This document shows positions 30,560 to 37,503 of a stretch of 41,515 bases of DNA, piece by piece. The stretch comes from Deltaproteobacteria bacterium. Its GTDB lineage: Bacteria > Desulfobacterota > Desulfovibrionia > Desulfovibrionales > Desulfovibrionaceae. The number at the start of each line of letters is the position of its first letter. Within the stretch, counting starts at the first letter, position 1. The stretch covers positions 1-41,515 of the forward strand of contig JAITWK010000036.1 of NCBI GenBank assembly GCA_031285295.1, given 5' to 3'. The position numbers were made by a program, and so were the translations under genes. The notes beneath the pieces are model-generated. The model was not told where the DNA came from. It did not search any database and saw nothing but the letters and a program-made list of their open reading frames with translations.

Positions 30560-32338
30560 TGGGACTTCACTGTTTATTACGCCTGACGCTTCAGAAGCCT
30601 CGTCAGCCAGCCGTCCATAAAGTTTACACAAAAAATGCACATGCCCGAAGATGTCCGGAACCGGCAGCGCGGCTTTTGCCGTATCGCCATCAGTTCCGTT
30701 TTGCGGCTGGGTGGCCTGACCCGCGCCCGGCAGCCAGCCCTTGCTGTCAGTCAGCCGCCACTCCCAGTTGCCTTTGGCGCTGGAAGGCGTGTTCATGCGC
30801 CCTTCCGCGCCCAGGCGCAAGATATCCTGCATGGGCAGTATGCATACGTCGGCCCGACTTTCCAGGGCCATGCGCATCAGCACTTCATTGGCGTAATCCG
30901 GGTCGAGATCCTGCCCCCGGTAGAAGGTAAAAGTTTTTTTCTCCTGCTCCGGCGCTTCGCTGAACCACTGTTTGCCGGTCTGGTTGTCGTGCGTGCCGGT
31001 ATAAACCACGCTGCGCCTCGGATGACGGTAAGGCACATCCGGGCTTTGCGCCGGATCGCCGCCAAAGGCGAATTGCAGCACCTTCATGCCGGGCAGATCA
31101 AATTCAGCCATCAGGGCGCGCACATCCGGCGTGATTACCCCAAGATCCTCGGCAATAAGCGGCAGTTCGCCAAAACGCGCCCGCAAAGCGGCCAAAAACT
31201 CGCGTCCGGGGGCCGGAACCCACTTGCCGTTAATGGCGGTAGCTTCATCAGCCGGAATTTCCCAATAAGCGCAAAAACCGCGAAAATGATCCAGGCGCAG
31301 GGTATCCACCAGCGAAAGATTGTATTCCAGCCGCTTGATCCACCAGGCAAAATTCTCTGCCCGCATTTTATCCCAAGCATAAACCGGATTGCCCCAGCGT
31401 TGCCCGGTGGGGCTGAAATAATCCGGCGGCACACCGGAAACAGCAAGGGGCTGGCCCTGCGCATCCAGTTTGAAAAGATCCGGCCTGCTCCAAACATCGG
31501 CGCTGTCGTGCGTAACATAGATGGGCAAATCACCAATCAACTTGATGCCTAGTTCGGCGCAATGCTTATGCAGGCTGGCCCACTGCGCGGCAAAAAGATA
31601 CTGGATGAATTGCTGGCGCAGCACGGCACTGGCATTGCTTGCCCGCCAGCTTGCCAGGGCGTGCGGGTCGCGCCGCTTCAGGCTCTCCGGCCAATCGATC
31701 CAGCTTTGGCCGCCAAATGATGCCTTGATGGCCGCAAACAGCGCGTAATCATCAAGCCAATAGCTATTTTCACGCACAAAAGCACAAAAGGAGGGGTCTT
31801 CCTGCAACGGAGGCCTGGCCGACAAAGGCAACAAAGACGACACAGGAAGCAAGGCGCGGGCGCTGCTGTCAGAATGACAGGCTCCCGTGCGCCGTTCAAA
31901 AGCCAGATTAAGCAAATATTCGCGCTGGGCGCTCACTGCTTCATAATTTACTCTGGCCGGGTTTTGATCCTGCAAATACCTGTAACTTGCGGCTTCCAGC
32001 TCCGCATGGGTAATCAGGCCATCGGCCAGCAGAATTTCCGGGCTGATAAACAGCGGATTGCCCGCAAAAGCCGAAGGGCTGGAATAAGGCGAATTGCCTA
32101 TGAAAGTTGAAGTCGGCGTCAGGGGCAGAAATTGCCAGTGCTTAAGCCCGGCGGCAGCCAGGGTTTCGGCAAAGGCGTGCGCCTGCGGCCCCAAATCGCC
32201 AATGCCATAGGGCGAAGGCAACGAAGATATATGCAGCAGCACACCGCAACTGCGTTGATCCACACATTTTTTTTGATCCACGCAGCTTGGTTGCGCCATG
32301 CAGCTTTGTTGATCCGTATTTCCTGTAGTTAAGGGCAT
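30551..32338 (-). CDS. malQ: 4-alpha-glucanotransferase MalQ (GH77) with Cys-repeat N-terminus
   Basis: MalQ transfers alpha-1,4-glucan segments between maltodextrins or glycogen chains in the cytoplasm. The GH77 catalytic set is visible: nucleophile Asp350 in RLDHFRG, acid/base Glu397 in AEDLG and Asp451 in THDN, with spacings (47, 54) very close to those of characterised amylomaltases. At 595 residues it is longer than the usual 500 or so, because of a loop around residues 170-205, a C-terminal extension and an odd N-terminus. Residues 8-31 are four tandem hexapeptides (TDQQSC, MAQPSC, VDQKKC, VDQRSC) just before the conserved GVLLHISSLPS. GGAGG about 4 bp before the ATG supports this start, so the repeats are translated. 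TATACT at 32376-32381 (minus strand) is a possible -10 box without a good -35. Confidence 0.92.
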   Translation of the reverse strand: MPLTTGNTDQQSCMAQPSCVDQKKCVDQRSCGVLLHISSLPSPYGIGDLGPQAHAFAETLAAAGLKHWQFLPLTPTSTFIGNSPYSSPSAFAGNPLFISPEILLADGLITHAELEAASYRYLQDQNPARVNYEAVSAQREYLLNLAFERRTGACHSDSSARALLPVSSLLPLSARPPLQEDPSFCAFVRENSYWLDDYALFAAIKASFGGQSWIDWPESLKRRDPHALASWRASNASAVLRQQFIQYLFAAQWASLHKHCAELGIKLIGDLPIYVTHDSADVWSRPDLFKLDAQGQPLAVSGVPPDYFSPTGQRWGNPVYAWDKMRAENFAWWIKRLEYNLSLVDTLRLDHFRGFCAYWEIPADEATAINGKWVPAPGREFLAALRARFGELPLIAEDLGVITPDVRALMAEFDLPGMKVLQFAFGGDPAQSPDVPYRHPRRSVVYTGTHDNQTGKQWFSEAPEQEKKTFTFYRGQDLDPDYANEVLMRMALESRADVCILPMQDILRLGAEGRMNTPSSAKGNWEWRLTDSKGWLPGAGQATQPQNGTDGDTAKAALPVPDIFGHVHFLCKLYGRLADEASEASGVINSEVPLV

Positions 32339-32408
32339 TTTGCCTCCGCCTTTGAAAAGCTTTTTGATCCGGCGAAGTATAGGCTTTTTGCTGTGCTTAG
32401 GCTAGCGC

Positions 32409-32450
32409 GGCAGTACCTGATTTTGTCGTTATATGTTGTCAGGCGCTGCC
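32409..32450. repeat. Short relic related to the 128-bp palindromic element
   Basis: GGCAGTACCTGATTTTGTCG matches the left end of the 128-bp element (AGTGCCTGATTTTGTCGT) and is followed, after an 8-bp interruption, by GTCAGGC as in the full copies. It closes as its own hairpin with TCAGGCGCTGCC (10 of 12 positions complementary). It lies in the 153-bp divergent gap between malQ and the kinase gene. Confidence 0.55.
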
Positions 32451-32491
32451 ACCGATTGCCAAAACACGCCGTATCAGCTAATCATCCGCCC

Positions 32492-33061
32492 ATGAACACA
32501 CACGAACAAATCATATCCGCGCCAAGCGAAGTAAACGGTATTTTCCCCGAAGATAAAAGCATTATCATCATCGGCATGGCCGCTGCCGGTAAAAGCACTA
32601 TGGGGCGGGAACTGGCCAAAATGCTGGGCTGGCTGTTTGTGGATTCCGATAATTTAATCGAATCCGCTTACGGCACCCGTTTGCAGAATATTGCTGACAT
32701 TCTGACCAAAGACGAATTTCTGGATATGGAAGCCACGGTGATTCAGCGGCTGCGCATGCAGCGCTGCGTTATCGCCACTGGCGGCAGCGTGGTTTACCGG
32801 CCTCAGGCTGTGGAGCATCTGCGCACTTTGGGGCCTTTGCTGCACCTGGACGCCTCGCTGGAAATCGTGCTTGAGCGCATAGCCCGCAAGCCGGATCGCG
32901 GTCTGGCCATTGCCCCCGGCCAGACTGTTGAAGACCTGTACAACGAGAGAAAGCTGCTCTACCAGCAGGCGGAAGATTTACGCGTGGCAAGCGGCGAAAA
33001 GCCCTGCCATTTTTACGCGCAGCTTGCTATTGAAGAACTCAAAAAATATTTTTCCGCTTAA
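32492..33061 (+). CDS. Shikimate-kinase-like small-molecule kinase, possibly of altered specificity
   Basis: This is a P-loop kinase of 189 residues with the shikimate kinase fold. The Walker A motif is GMAAAGKST (28-36). Asp53 in VDSDN matches the substrate-binding Asp34 of AroK, and Arg153 in NERKLLY matches Arg136. Two positions differ: the Arg58 equivalent is Leu77 (EFLDME where AroK has FRxxE), and the GGG motif reads GGS (97-99). Shikimate kinase is the family default, but these changes leave the substrate open. From memory, and unverified here, a shikimate-kinase-like protein was proposed as the missing homoserine kinase in Desulfovibrio. The ATG at 32492 is used because the upstream frame covers the palindromic relic; no clear ribosome-binding site is visible. 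It ends 17 bp from the convergent autotransporter gene. Confidence 0.75.
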   Translation: MNTHEQIISAPSEVNGIFPEDKSIIIIGMAAAGKSTMGRELAKMLGWLFVDSDNLIESAYGTRLQNIADILTKDEFLDMEATVIQRLRMQRCVIATGGSVVYRPQAVEHLRTLGPLLHLDASLEIVLERIARKPDRGLAIAPGQTVEDLYNERKLLYQQAEDLRVASGEKPCHFYAQLAIEELKKYFSA

Positions 33062-33078
33062 ACACTCGAGCCTTTAAA

Positions 33079-35097
33079 TCAAAACTCAAAGCGCAACTGC
33101 AAGTTCCCGGTTACACCTTCTCTCTTGCCCGTATAGCCCTGCAATCCAAGCTCAAAGGAAAAAGGTAACGCGGAACCTGTGCCATCGGCATTGCCCGTAA
33201 ACGGCTTTACGGGCAGGCCAATTTCGCCAATGCCCGTATCGCCGCGCAGGGACGGCGCGTCAATGCTGTAGCCGTAAGTGTTGGCCCTGGCCTTGCCGTC
33301 AAACTCATGCTCGTAGGCCGCGCCAATGTAGGGGCTGAGATATTCATTCACGGTGTAGGCAAAACGCCCGCCAAAACGCAGACGCTGCGAATCCGCAGCC
33401 TTGAACTTTACCGGATCGCCGGTGGCAAGGGTGATGGAATCGCCCTCCTGCCGCGTCCAGAAGTATTTGCCGTAGAGGTCGAAAGAAGCCTTTTCCGTAA
33501 GGTTCCGGATATAGCCGGTTCCAATATGCAAGCCGTAATAGAGCGAGGAGGAATCGTAGCCCCCAACGCTTTGGCCAATGCCGTCCTGCAGGTCGGAGGT
33601 GTTGTAATTGTTGTGCATCCGGCCCATTCTGGCTGACGCCTCCACATAGATTACGCTTCGGGGGCTACTTCCGGTAGGTCCACTCGCTATCTGGCCTGTT
33701 TGCTGCGGGCGGTCTGCTCCCCCAACCGCGAAATCCATGCGGCCAAGCACACCGCCGCCCATGTAGCGGGTATCGCCGTCACCATCAACGGAGGCCGCAT
33801 TGGAAAAAGAATTATGCGTATCGTAATTGCCGCTGCCATACTCGAAGAATGCGCCCAAGGTCAGGCGTCCGGGTGCGGTATCCAGGCCGTAAGCCAGGCC
33901 GGTCAGCATGGAAACGCTGTTCATATCCACATGAGAGCCGGTGTTGTAACGCGAGTGGCTACCGGAGAGCGCGGCAAAGCCCGCCGCCCCGGAATCCGGG
34001 GCATTATCGCCCGCGCCATTGGCCGCGCTCGCTGCGTTCGGCATATCATGCGCCGCGCTTGCTGCGTTCAAGCCATGCGCCGCACGCACAGCCTGACTCA
34101 TGCCCTGCCCGGCCACCAGATCCGCCCCCTGCGCGGTCAGGGCCAGACCGGAGAGAAATCCCTCGGAAAGCGCCTTGCTTTGCGGGTTGATCTCCAGGCT
34201 GTCCAGGGTGGCGACAAGGCTTTGGTTTTCAACATCCAGGGTCCAGTCATATAGCAGGGTTGCGCCGTGTTTGCCCTGCGCTGTTTCCTGGGTGAAGCCC
34301 GCAGTATCAAGGGTTTCGGCCTCAATCAGGGTCACGCTATCCAGGGGCCGCAACGGGGCAGCGCCGCCCACAAGGCTTACGCCGGTAACAGTGGAACCTG
34401 CGCCATTGCGGTTATTTAAATAGGCAGTACCGTTCACGGTCAGGCTCGTTAGGGAGGCGGGCAATACGAAGTTGTAATACTGAAAATTCTGTACGCGTCC
34501 CAGCCTCCCCGTGCCGCTGTAATTCCACAGGTTCAGGGTGTTGCCGGTAAAGGCGTCACCCACGTCGTCAACGCCTTTTAAGGCCCTGCCGCCGTAGAGT
34601 CGATTGTAATCAAAGATCGGGCTGCCGCTGATGGTCACGCTGTTACCCGTGGCCGTGGCCGAACCATCACTGCGGGTATGCCCGCCGTAAATCTCATACC
34701 CACGCAGCTCGCCGCCGTTGATGGTGACGCTGTTGCCCGTGGCTGAACCGCTCAAGGAGGAGGAGGCATACCCGCCGTAAATCTCCTTCCTCACCACACC
34801 GCCGTTGATGGTGACGCTGTTGCCCGTGGCCGAACCGCCATCAGTGGCATGCCCGCCGTAAACAGTGTCCACCCTGCCGCCGTTGATGGTGACGCTGTTG
34901 CCCGTGGCTGAACCGCCTACGGGGTGGTCACCATTTGGCAATGTGCCGTTGCCAAAAACATCGGAGTGGTTCCCGTTGTCAATGATGATGGCCTGCCCAG
35001 CCAGGGCCGTCCCCGCTGGCAGAACGGCCAGAAGCGTGAACAACAGCGCGGCGCACAATATGGGGGCAAAACCCAGGCTATGGAATATTCGGATCAT
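33079..35097 (-). CDS. Autotransporter with short repetitive passenger
   Basis: This is a type V secreted outer-membrane protein of 672 residues. A signal peptide ends at ALA33. The passenger has four or five units built on SATGNSVTINGG...YGG (about 61-185), likely a short beta-helix. A further beta-rich stretch and an Ala/Asn-rich linker (about 340-395) follow. The C-terminal autotransporter barrel (about 400-672) ends in the canonical aromatic terminus LQLRFEF. The ATG at 35097 is chosen because GGAGG lies 9 bp upstream and the signal peptide begins there; the frame runs 36 codons further up without sense. Repeat units are in-frame DNA repeats, so unit number could vary by recombination. 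Function beyond surface display cannot be told. Confidence 0.88.
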   Translation of the reverse strand: MIRIFHSLGFAPILCAALLFTLLAVLPAGTALAGQAIIIDNGNHSDVFGNGTLPNGDHPVGGSATGNSVTINGGRVDTVYGGHATDGGSATGNSVTINGGVVRKEIYGGYASSSLSGSATGNSVTINGGELRGYEIYGGHTRSDGSATATGNSVTISGSPIFDYNRLYGGRALKGVDDVGDAFTGNTLNLWNYSGTGRLGRVQNFQYYNFVLPASLTSLTVNGTAYLNNRNGAGSTVTGVSLVGGAAPLRPLDSVTLIEAETLDTAGFTQETAQGKHGATLLYDWTLDVENQSLVATLDSLEINPQSKALSEGFLSGLALTAQGADLVAGQGMSQAVRAAHGLNAASAAHDMPNAASAANGAGDNAPDSGAAGFAALSGSHSRYNTGSHVDMNSVSMLTGLAYGLDTAPGRLTLGAFFEYGSGNYDTHNSFSNAASVDGDGDTRYMGGGVLGRMDFAVGGADRPQQTGQIASGPTGSSPRSVIYVEASARMGRMHNNYNTSDLQDGIGQSVGGYDSSSLYYGLHIGTGYIRNLTEKASFDLYGKYFWTRQEGDSITLATGDPVKFKAADSQRLRFGGRFAYTVNEYLSPYIGAAYEHEFDGKARANTYGYSIDAPSLRGDTGIGEIGLPVKPFTGNADGTGSALPFSFELGLQGYTGKREGVTGNLQLRFEF

Positions 35098-35210
35098 GCA
35101 GGTAATCCTCCGAAAAATGCTTATTGGGGGTAAAAAGCAAGCCGGAGCAGTCAACAGAAATCGACAGAGTTCATGCAAACAGTACGATTTTACGCACTGA
35201 AACATCTTGC

Positions 35211-35239
35211 TTTATACTGGGAATAAATAATGCAGACAA
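35211..35239 (-). promoter_or_regulatory. Probable sigma-70-type promoter of the autotransporter gene
   Basis: On the minus strand TTGTCT (35234-35239) and TATAAA (35211-35216) are 17 bp apart. This implies a leader of about 105 nt before the ATG at 35097. Nothing else is recognised in the 207-bp gap between prmA and this gene. Confidence 0.5.
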
Positions 35240-35304
35240 ACCAGAATGGCAAGGTCAACATCCAACGGATTTTGCCCACAATTTCCTTGCCGGAGAACAA
35301 AAAA

Positions 35305-36159
35305 TTATTCCGCATAAAAGCAGAGGCAAGCCCATTCATCACGCGTAAAGATACGCGGTTCACCCAACGCAGCATAAGCTTGGCTTACTTTTTCGGCCTG
35401 GCTGATCAAAATGCCGGAAAGCGCCAAACAGCCGCCGGGCTTTACCTGGGCCATCAGGCCGGGAGCCAGGTTCAGCAACGGTTCGGCCAGAATATTGGCC
35501 AGCACCAAATCGAACGGCCCGCCCGAAACCGCTTCCAGGCTGCCCCGCGCCACGGTAAAAGCTTCCGGCGCAATGGCGTTGATCTCCCGGTTTTCCAGCG
35601 AGTTTTCCACCGCCATCAAATCCGGGTCCACCCCGATGCCGGTCAGCCCAAGTTTTGCCGCCGCAATACCCAAAATGCCGGAGCCGGTACCGAGATCCAA
35701 AAAGGTCTGACCGCTTTTGATGCGCCCGGCGTCATAAAAATCGGAAAGCGCCTGCAAACAAAGCGCGGTAGTGGCGTGATGTCCGGTGCCGAAAGCGGTT
35801 TTCGGCTCAATAATAATCGGCGTACGTTTGGTGGCCGCCCTTTCCGCTTCCATCCAGGGGGCCAGCACTATAAAACGGCTGCCCGCCTCCACCGGCGTGA
35901 AAAATTCCTTCCAGCCTTCCACCCAGTCCAGTTCAGGAATCTGATCCAAAGAAAGATCCAGATTCGGCAAATATGACCGAAGTTCGCTCTCCAGTTCCTG
36001 AAAAAACAGCGGATTATGCGTATGCACCCGGAACAGGGTTTCGCCGGAAGGCAAATCTTCTTCCTCCCAACCATGATTCACACGCAGGGCCAGCAAAGCG
36101 GTAAGCAGTTCGGCCTCTTCGCCGGAGGCGATTATTTCCATTCGGTTCAGTTCAGGCAC
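35305..36159 (-). CDS. prmA: Ribosomal protein L11 methyltransferase PrmA
   Basis: PrmA methylates lysines and the N-terminus of ribosomal protein L11 using S-adenosylmethionine. The protein (284 residues) has the N-terminal substrate-recognition half and a class I methyltransferase half. Motifs are FGTGHHATT (123-131), LDLGTGSG (154-161, SAM loop) and the ANIL motif at 221-224, all typical of PrmA. The start is a GTG with GGAG six bases upstream; an ATG at residue 7 is less well placed. It is on the same strand as the HesB-like gene but separated from it by a hairpin, so it may have its own promoter in the AT-rich gap 36160-36241. Confidence 0.93.
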   Translation of the reverse strand: MPELNRMEIIASGEEAELLTALLALRVNHGWEEEDLPSGETLFRVHTHNPLFFQELESELRSYLPNLDLSLDQIPELDWVEGWKEFFTPVEAGSRFIVLAPWMEAERAATKRTPIIIEPKTAFGTGHHATTALCLQALSDFYDAGRIKSGQTFLDLGTGSGILGIAAAKLGLTGIGVDPDLMAVENSLENREINAIAPEAFTVARGSLEAVSGGPFDLVLANILAEPLLNLAPGLMAQVKPGGCLALSGILISQAEKVSQAYAALGEPRIFTRDEWACLCFYAE

Positions 36160-36241
36160 TTGGCACTCCGTTTGTCACGAATGTTTTTTGTTTAAATCCA
36201 TCCTGTGACGATATTCAGTTTAAATAACAGATTAAATAACA

Positions 36242-36262
36242 GAGGGAGACGAAGTCTCCCTC
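36242..36262 (-). terminator. Terminator-like hairpin after the HesB-like gene
   Basis: GAGGGAGAC-GAA-GTCTCCCTC is a perfect 9-bp stem with a 3-base loop. It lies 26 bp beyond the HesB-like stop codon. On the minus strand it is preceded by a T run and followed by TGTTATTT. Confidence 0.55.
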
Positions 36263-36287
36263 CAAAAAAACTATTTAAAATCAAGCA

Positions 36288-36599
36288 TTAACCGCAGCTT
36301 GTACAACCGCCGCAGCCGCCGGAGGGTTCGCCCAAAGGCTGGCCGGGAGTTACGACAAAACCCATATAGCTGGCATCAATGGTGACATCCACGGCTTTTT
36401 CGTACAATTCGGAATCTATGCAGAAGGTGAAACCCTGTTCTTCAAAAGTCTTATCGGCATCGTTCGGCTCATCCAGAGCCAGGCCCAGGCGGGGACCGGC
36501 TCAGCCGCCGCCAGCCATATAAATACGAATAGACGCTTTTTCTTTATCGGCAAAAAAGCCATCAAGCTCTTCTTTTGCGCTGTCGGTTACTGTAAACAT
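36288..36599 (-). CDS. HesB-like selenoprotein (IscA/HesB fold) with in-frame UGA at codon 33
   Basis: Read on the minus strand, the gene encodes 103 residues provided that TGA at 36501-36503 is decoded as selenocysteine. The protein starts MFTVTDSAKEELDGFFADKE, then reads MAGGG-Sec33-AGPRLGLALDEPND, and ends GGCGGCTSCG before TAA. This is the layout of the HesB-like selenoprotein family (TIGR01911), in which the position after the glycines is Cys or Sec; in IscA/HesB proteins this Cys binds iron or an Fe-S cluster. Coding quality, the conserved downstream motif and the C-terminal Cys cluster argue against a decayed gene. GGAGG (36609-36613) lies 9 bp before the ATG. A SECIS-like hairpin follows the UGA. 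Standard gene callers would break or miss this gene. The precise role of the family is not established; redox or Fe-S chemistry is inferred. Confidence 0.9.
36466..36503 (-). promoter_or_regulatory. Candidate bacterial SECIS element following the UGA codon
   Basis: On the mRNA, UGA (36503-36501) is followed after 20 nt by GGCUC-UGGAU-GAGCC (36480-36466), a 5-bp stem with a GG-containing apical loop. The loop lies about 26 nt from the UGA, inside the usual 16-37 nt window for bacterial SECIS. A competing hairpin begins right after the UGA (GCCGGUCC...GGGCCUGGC, 36500-36478). Which forms was not computed. Confidence 0.65.
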
Positions 36600-36627
36600 T
36601 TATGGAAACCTCCAAGTATTTATCAAA

Positions 36628-36656
36628 CAGATAAAGATTGGAATGCTCTTTGTCAA
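36628..36656 (-). promoter_or_regulatory. Possible promoter of the HesB-like selenoprotein gene
   Basis: On the minus strand a perfect TTGACA (36651-36656) is followed after 17 bp by TATCTG (36628-36633), a weak -10 box. It lies 29 bp upstream of the ATG. Confidence 0.4.
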
Positions 36657-36754
36657 TCCTCTATAGCGCTTGATAATGCTCACACCCGGCAGCCCAGGAT
36701 TTGCCGTCATATACCTAATTGCCTTGCGCGGCAAAAAGGCGTATTCGTGCGCTC

Positions 36755-37447
36755 ATGATAATACCCGTAGGAACACTAATTAACAGCGGCCTGATTGTGG
36801 CTGGTTCGCTTTTGGGCATGACGCTGGGCAACCGCCTCAGCCCCGGCATCCGCATCATTCTCTTTCAGGGCATAGGCCTTTGTTCGGTGGTAATCGGCCT
36901 GCAAATGGCCTTTGAAGCCCCGAACATCATCATCGTCATTTTCAGTATGGTTATAGGCGGCGTTCTCGGCGAACTGCTCGCCCTGGAAAAAATGCTGGAA
37001 CGGCTGGGCGCAAAACTGCAAGCCGTTACCCGCTCCAGCAGCGCCAGCTTTACCCAGGGGTTTGTAACCGCTACCATGCTGTTCTGCATCGGAACCATGG
37101 CCATACTTGGGCCTCTGGACGAGGGACTTAGCGGCGACCGCTCCATTTTGATGACCAAAAGCATTATGGACGGTTGCGCGGCCATGGCCTTTGCCGCCGC
37201 CTTGGGCGTGGGTGTGCTGTTTTCTGCCCTGCCCGTGCTGATCATCCAGGGATTGATAACCATTTTCGCCGTTTATCTGCAAAGTTTTATCACACCGGAG
37301 ATAATCCTTTATATTAAGGGCGCTGGAGGTATCCTGATTCTGGGTATTGCCCTGAACGTGCTGGAACTGGCCAAAATAAGAGTTACCAACCTGCTGCCAG
37401 CGCTGATTTTTGTAGTGCTGTTGGCCCCCCTGGCCACACTGTTTTAG
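36755..37447 (+). CDS. DUF554-family integral membrane protein
   Basis: This 230-residue, very hydrophobic protein has about seven membrane segments. It starts MIIPVGTLINSGLIVAGSLLG and contains IGGVLGE, MLFCIGTMAILGPLDEGL and a C-terminal GGILILGIALNVL, all characteristic of the DUF554 (YdfK-type) family. A transport or channel role has been supposed but no function is established. The ATG at 36755 is preferred; a TTG at 36719 would add a basic 12-residue leader with no support. No strong Shine-Dalgarno sequence is visible. It is divergent from the HesB-like gene and precedes uvrA by 56 bp. Confidence 0.88.
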   Translation: MIIPVGTLINSGLIVAGSLLGMTLGNRLSPGIRIILFQGIGLCSVVIGLQMAFEAPNIIIVIFSMVIGGVLGELLALEKMLERLGAKLQAVTRSSSASFTQGFVTATMLFCIGTMAILGPLDEGLSGDRSILMTKSIMDGCAAMAFAAALGVGVLFSALPVLIIQGLITIFAVYLQSFITPEIILYIKGAGGILILGIALNVLELAKIRVTNLLPALIFVVLLAPLATLF

Positions 37448-37503
37448 ACAATGTTTTCGCTGGCGCCTTTTACCTTGGGCCGCGTCAAAAAGATTTTTGA
37501 ATT

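Noticed and set aside
35098..35205. Upstream extension of the autotransporter frame (MFQCVKSY...)
   Set aside because: The GGAGG and a canonical signal peptide favour the ATG at 35097; the extension is Cys-rich and unlike an exported N-terminus.
36501..36503. The TGA as a simple nonsense mutation making a pseudogene
   Set aside because: It falls exactly at the Cys/Sec position of the family, the frame is intact on both sides, and a SECIS-like hairpin follows. Only the presence of the Sec machinery in the genome remains to be confirmed.
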